From Aquificota bacterium (GTDB taxonomy: Bacteria; Aquificota; Aquificia; Aquificales; Hydrogenothermaceae), in NCBI GenBank assembly GCA_013153295.1, contig JAADEV010000021.1:1-9148 (forward strand): DNA of 9,148 nucleotides, given 5' to 3'. The notes under the pieces were generated by a model. That model was not told the DNA's origin. It made no database searches and saw nothing but the letters and a program-made list of their open reading frames with translations. Positions 6,983-9,148 of the stretch are shown piece after piece. How positions within the stretch are numbered: position 1 is the first letter of the stretch; each line of letters opens with the position of its first letter. The translations under genes were made by a program, and so were the position numbers.

Positions 6983-7010
6983 GGGGGGTTGGCTTAACCG
7001 CCAGCCCTCT
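6983..7010 (+). terminator. GC-rich hairpin between the porin gene and comEC
   Basis: GGGGGGTTGGC (6983-6993), loop TTAACC and GCCAGCCCTCT (7000-7010) form an 11-bp stem with three G-T wobbles. Only a short T-run (CTTTC) follows, so it may be a leaky terminator of the ammonium operon. It ends nine bases before the comEC start codon and would also burden translation initiation there. Confidence 0.55.
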
Positions 7011-7019
7011 CTTTCAAAA

Positions 7020-8681
7020 ATGAATTATTACTTCCTCCTTACTTTTTTATCATTTACCACTGGAATAATTTTTGGGAGTATAGCCCTTCCTTACCTACAG
7101 GTTGTTATCCTCCTCCTTCTACTGCTACCGATACTTGCCCCAAGGCTTACTCCCCTTTTTTTTATAGGTATATTTCTCCTTGGTAGTTATCTTTCTCCAT
7201 CTATTCCCCAGATAGAAACGGTAAAGGATTATATCTACCTAAACTGTCTTTCTTTATCTCCCTTAAAGGAAGGTCAGAGGTATGCTTACTTTAAATGCAG
7301 GATATTCCACAGTGAAAAACAGCAGTTGGTAGGGAAGGAAGGAACTGCCTTTATAAAGGAAAGAAACTTACCCATTACCATAGGTAGTAGGGTTTATTTT
7401 TTTGGAAAGGTTGTGGCAGACAGGGAAGGTTTAAGGATTTTTGCAGGTAAAGGTCTCATAAAGGTTGATAATGAAAGTAATCCCTTTTTTCTACTGTATA
7501 AGCTAAAGGAAACTTTACTTAAAAACTACAGCTATAACACACTGTCCCAGAGGGCTTTTGCCCTTGGTAATGCACTTATATTTGGGGACAAATCATTACT
7601 TAGAGATGAAAGGCAAGCCTTTAGTTTAGCAGGGACTTCCCATCTACTTGCAATATCTGGCTTACATATCGGTCTTATAATACTAATACTACTGTTTCTA
7701 CTAAAACCTTTAGGTAGGTGGGCTTACTACATCACAATTGTGTTTTTAGTTTTTTACCCTGTATTTGTTGGACTGCAACCTCCAGTTGTAAGGGCATCTA
7801 TACTTGGTATACTCTACCTTGTATCAAAGGTGAAATACCTTCAGGTAAACAGCCTTGATTTACTGTTTTTCGTAGGTTTTCTAATACTGTTATTCTCCCC
7901 ATCTTCTCTATACTCAATTAGCTTTCAGCTTTCCTTCGTGGCTGTGTTAGGGCTTATACTACTTAAAGATATATGGGCTTTAGAGGTAGGCAGTAAACCT
8001 GTGAAGTTTGCCCTATCTACAGTTTTAGCCTCTTTGGTGGCAGTCCTTTTTACCACACCTGTTGTTGTTTACTACTTTGGTATGGTTTCCTTTATGGGAA
8101 TACTGTCAACGCCTGTTCTTGTTTTGCTGTTATACCCTTACCTTTTACTTGGTCTGGTAAACCTATTTTCTATGTTCAGTATCACTCCCCTTGTTAAAGC
8201 TATGGACTGGCTTGGGGTTATATTTTTAGATATTAACAGATTTTTTGCCTCATTCCAGTTTGTAAATATTGGCTTCTGGGTGTCTACTGTATCTGTGGTT
8301 GCTGTTCTTTCAATTTTAATTGGCATTTCTTTACTTAGAATAAATAACATTCTAAAGTTATCATTTGGCTACATAATTCTTTTTACATTTTTACTGCTTA
8401 ACAGGGCGGAGTTTAACAGGGATACCGTTATTGTAAAAAAAGGGTATAAACAGCCCCATATGGCTGTAATAACCCCTTACGGAGAGTGTTTCTATACAGA
8501 CAGAAGTATGGAAATAGTCCTAAACAAAAGTGGTTGTATGAAGAGGATACATATAGACGATGTTTATAGAGAGGTATTTACAACTAATCTAAGGTATAAA
8601 AGGGAGAAAGGTGGATACACAGTGGAGCTTAACGGTAAAAGGTTCTTTGTGGAAAATAAAGATTACACCTTTCAGCCGTAA
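7020..8681 (+). CDS. comEC: ComEC/Rec2-family DNA uptake channel, short form
   Basis: ComEC is the inner-membrane channel through which single-stranded DNA enters during natural transformation. The 553-residue product has two or three N-terminal helices (about 4-58), a soluble segment (about 65-150, DUF4131/OB-like, with C76 and C93), then the Competence domain. Its signatures are GTSHLLAISGLHIG (205-218), PPVVRASILG (254-263) and FQLSFVAVLGL (302-312), followed by more helices up to about 450. The soluble tail of about 95 residues shows no HxHxDH motif, so the metallo-beta-lactamase domain of long forms such as B. subtilis ComEC (about 770 residues) is absent. The ATG at 7020 has no Shine-Dalgarno site; an in-frame TAG at 6981 and the lack of other start codons in between leave it the best choice. 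A hairpin lies just before it. The 3' end overlaps a convergent gene by 10 bases. Confidence 0.9.
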   Translation: MNYYFLLTFLSFTTGIIFGSIALPYLQVVILLLLLLPILAPRLTPLFFIGIFLLGSYLSPSIPQIETVKDYIYLNCLSLSPLKEGQRYAYFKCRIFHSEKQQLVGKEGTAFIKERNLPITIGSRVYFFGKVVADREGLRIFAGKGLIKVDNESNPFFLLYKLKETLLKNYSYNTLSQRAFALGNALIFGDKSLLRDERQAFSLAGTSHLLAISGLHIGLIILILLFLLKPLGRWAYYITIVFLVFYPVFVGLQPPVVRASILGILYLVSKVKYLQVNSLDLLFFVGFLILLFSPSSLYSISFQLSFVAVLGLILLKDIWALEVGSKPVKFALSTVLASLVAVLFTTPVVVYYFGMVSFMGILSTPVLVLLLYPYLLLGLVNLFSMFSITPLVKAMDWLGVIFLDINRFFASFQFVNIGFWVSTVSVVAVLSILIGISLLRINNILKLSFGYIILFTFLLLNRAEFNRDTVIVKKGYKQPHMAVITPYGECFYTDRSMEIVLNKSGCMKRIHIDDVYREVFTTNLRYKREKGGYTVELNGKRFFVENKDYTFQP

Positions 8682-8977
8682 AAATGTAAGTATGCAAAGT
8701 ATACAGCGGCGGCAAGGGCTAAAACAAAAACTATCCTTATAAAAATCTTAAGAACAGTTCCACTTATCTTAAAAAGAAGTATCCCAAGGGCTACAGCAAG
8801 GGCAATAAGGGCGTAAGTCCCCTCCTTTGTATGTAGCATATCTTTAAAAGGTTCTGGTAAATGTTTCTCTGCAGACTGTTTAACCTCTTCCTTTATCTCT
8901 TTCTGTAAATCCTCTTTTACCTCTTTAGCCTTTTCTGTCCCTATTCCTAAAAGCTCTTTAATATCTTTTAAATCCAT
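8672..8977 (-). CDS. Small hypothetical membrane protein with charged N-terminal helix
   Basis: I do not recognise a family. The 101-residue product begins with a highly charged, helix-forming stretch (about 1-45; lysine and glutamate rich, possibly coiled coil or amphipathic: EKAKEVKEDLQKEIKEEVKQ). Two hydrophobic helices follow (about 54-69 and 76-97) with few residues between them, ending in HFYG. It has no cysteine and no catalytic motif. The start is preceded by a G-rich tract on the minus strand (complement of CCCCCTACC), a poor Shine-Dalgarno site. A TATAAT lies about 30 bases upstream on the same strand (complement of 9008-9013). The gene is convergent with comEC, overlapping it by 10 bases, and divergent from the riboflavin gene. 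Typical amino-acid composition and the intergenic promoter argue that it is real. Confidence 0.68.
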   Translation of the reverse strand: MDLKDIKELLGIGTEKAKEVKEDLQKEIKEEVKQSAEKHLPEPFKDMLHTKEGTYALIALAVALGILLFKISGTVLKIFIRIVFVLALAAAVYFAYLHFYG

Positions 8978-9007
8978 ACCCCCTACCTAACCTACCTTTT
9001 TCCCCAT

Positions 9008-9013
9008 TATATA
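9008..9013 (-). promoter_or_regulatory. Likely -10 element for the small membrane-protein gene
   Basis: Read on the minus strand, these bases are TATAAT, followed by GGGG and about 30 bases to the ATG of the small membrane-protein gene. A matching -35 is poor (TTTTCA at 18-base spacing), so the promoter is tentative. Confidence 0.4.
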
Positions 9014-9028
9014 ATAAAGTTAGAATAT

Positions 9029-9056
9029 TTGAAAACTTGAATTATATGGCTATCTT
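9029..9056 (+). promoter_or_regulatory. Possible sigma-70 promoter for the riboflavin gene
   Basis: TTGAAA (9029-9034), a spacer of 16 bases and TATCTT (9051-9056) lie about 33 bases before the ATG at 9090. Both elements are moderate matches. The short leader leaves no room for an FMN riboswitch. Confidence 0.35.
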
Positions 9057-9089
9057 CTAATAGTAAAACACAAATTAAGGTGGGGATAA

Positions 9090-9148
9090 ATGGAAGAGTT
9101 TAAGTTTAATACTATTGAAGAGGCTATAGAGGATATTAGAAACGGCAA
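9090..9148 (+). CDS. 3,4-dihydroxy-2-butanone-4-phosphate synthase N-terminus (RibB or RibBA), cut by window end
   Basis: Nineteen complete codons give MEEFKFNTIEEAIEDIRNG, followed by a partial lysine-type codon. The pattern (I-E-E-A-I-E-D-I-R-N-G-K) is the usual beginning of RibB, just before the substrate-binding VVDDEDRENEGD region that would lie outside the window. The enzyme makes 3,4-dihydroxy-2-butanone 4-phosphate from ribulose 5-phosphate for riboflavin synthesis. In many bacteria it is fused to GTP cyclohydrolase II (RibBA); this cannot be decided here. Start: ATG with AAGGTGGGG upstream. The gene is divergent from the small membrane-protein gene. Confidence 0.75.
   Translation, partial: MEEFKFNTIEEAIEDIRNG

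Noticed and set aside
8978..9089. FMN riboswitch before the riboflavin gene
   Set aside because: The gap is too short and shows none of the conserved FMN-aptamer segments.

Overview
The window looks like a piece of chromosome from a thermophilic, microaerophilic bacterium, most likely of the Aquificota (Hydrogenothermaceae such as Persephonella or Sulfurihydrogenibium). This is inferred from moderately low GC, strong use of AGA/AGG, ATA and GGA codons, a cbb3-type oxidase operon of unusual layout, and a sigma-54-type PII/ammonium-transporter operon. No ribosomal RNA or other phylogenetic marker is present, so the assignment stays tentative.

Layout. Positions 1-101 hold the C-terminal end of a RelE/ParE-like toxin gene. 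A gene-free stretch (102-478) carries a good sigma-70 promoter with an extended -10 and a long AT-rich leader. Positions 479-3965 form a five-gene cbb3 cytochrome c oxidase operon: a membrane-anchored diheme cytochrome c, ccoN, ccoO, a two-helix protein with a CcoS/FixS-like tail, and a 74-residue protein that looks like a free-standing N-terminal FixP_N domain of CcoP. Two tandem hairpins, the first terminator-like, separate the first three genes from the last two. A strong intrinsic terminator closes the operon at about 3992-4017.

Positions 4065-6964 are a nitrogen-acquisition unit. An NtrC-like palindrome and a near-perfect sigma-54 promoter precede glnB (PII), amtB (ammonium channel) and a signal-peptide-bearing beta-barrel porin candidate. 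A GC-rich hairpin follows. Then comes comEC (7020-8681), a DNA-uptake channel gene without a visible Shine-Dalgarno site and without the C-terminal metallo-beta-lactamase domain. A small convergent membrane-protein gene (8672-8977, minus) overlaps its 3' end. The window closes with the first 19 codons of a ribB/ribBA-type riboflavin gene on the plus strand, divergent from the small gene.

How the genes work together. The cco genes build a high-affinity terminal oxidase for respiration at low oxygen. The typical CcoP subunit appears to be split into a heme-bearing part at the start of the operon and a membrane part at its end. The glnB-amtB-porin unit would let ammonium cross both membranes under nitrogen limitation, with PII gating AmtB. 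The most interesting points are the split CcoP, the CcoS-like fusion, the hairpin pair inside the oxidase operon, the well-formed sigma-54/NtrC control region, and the porin attached to the ammonium operon.
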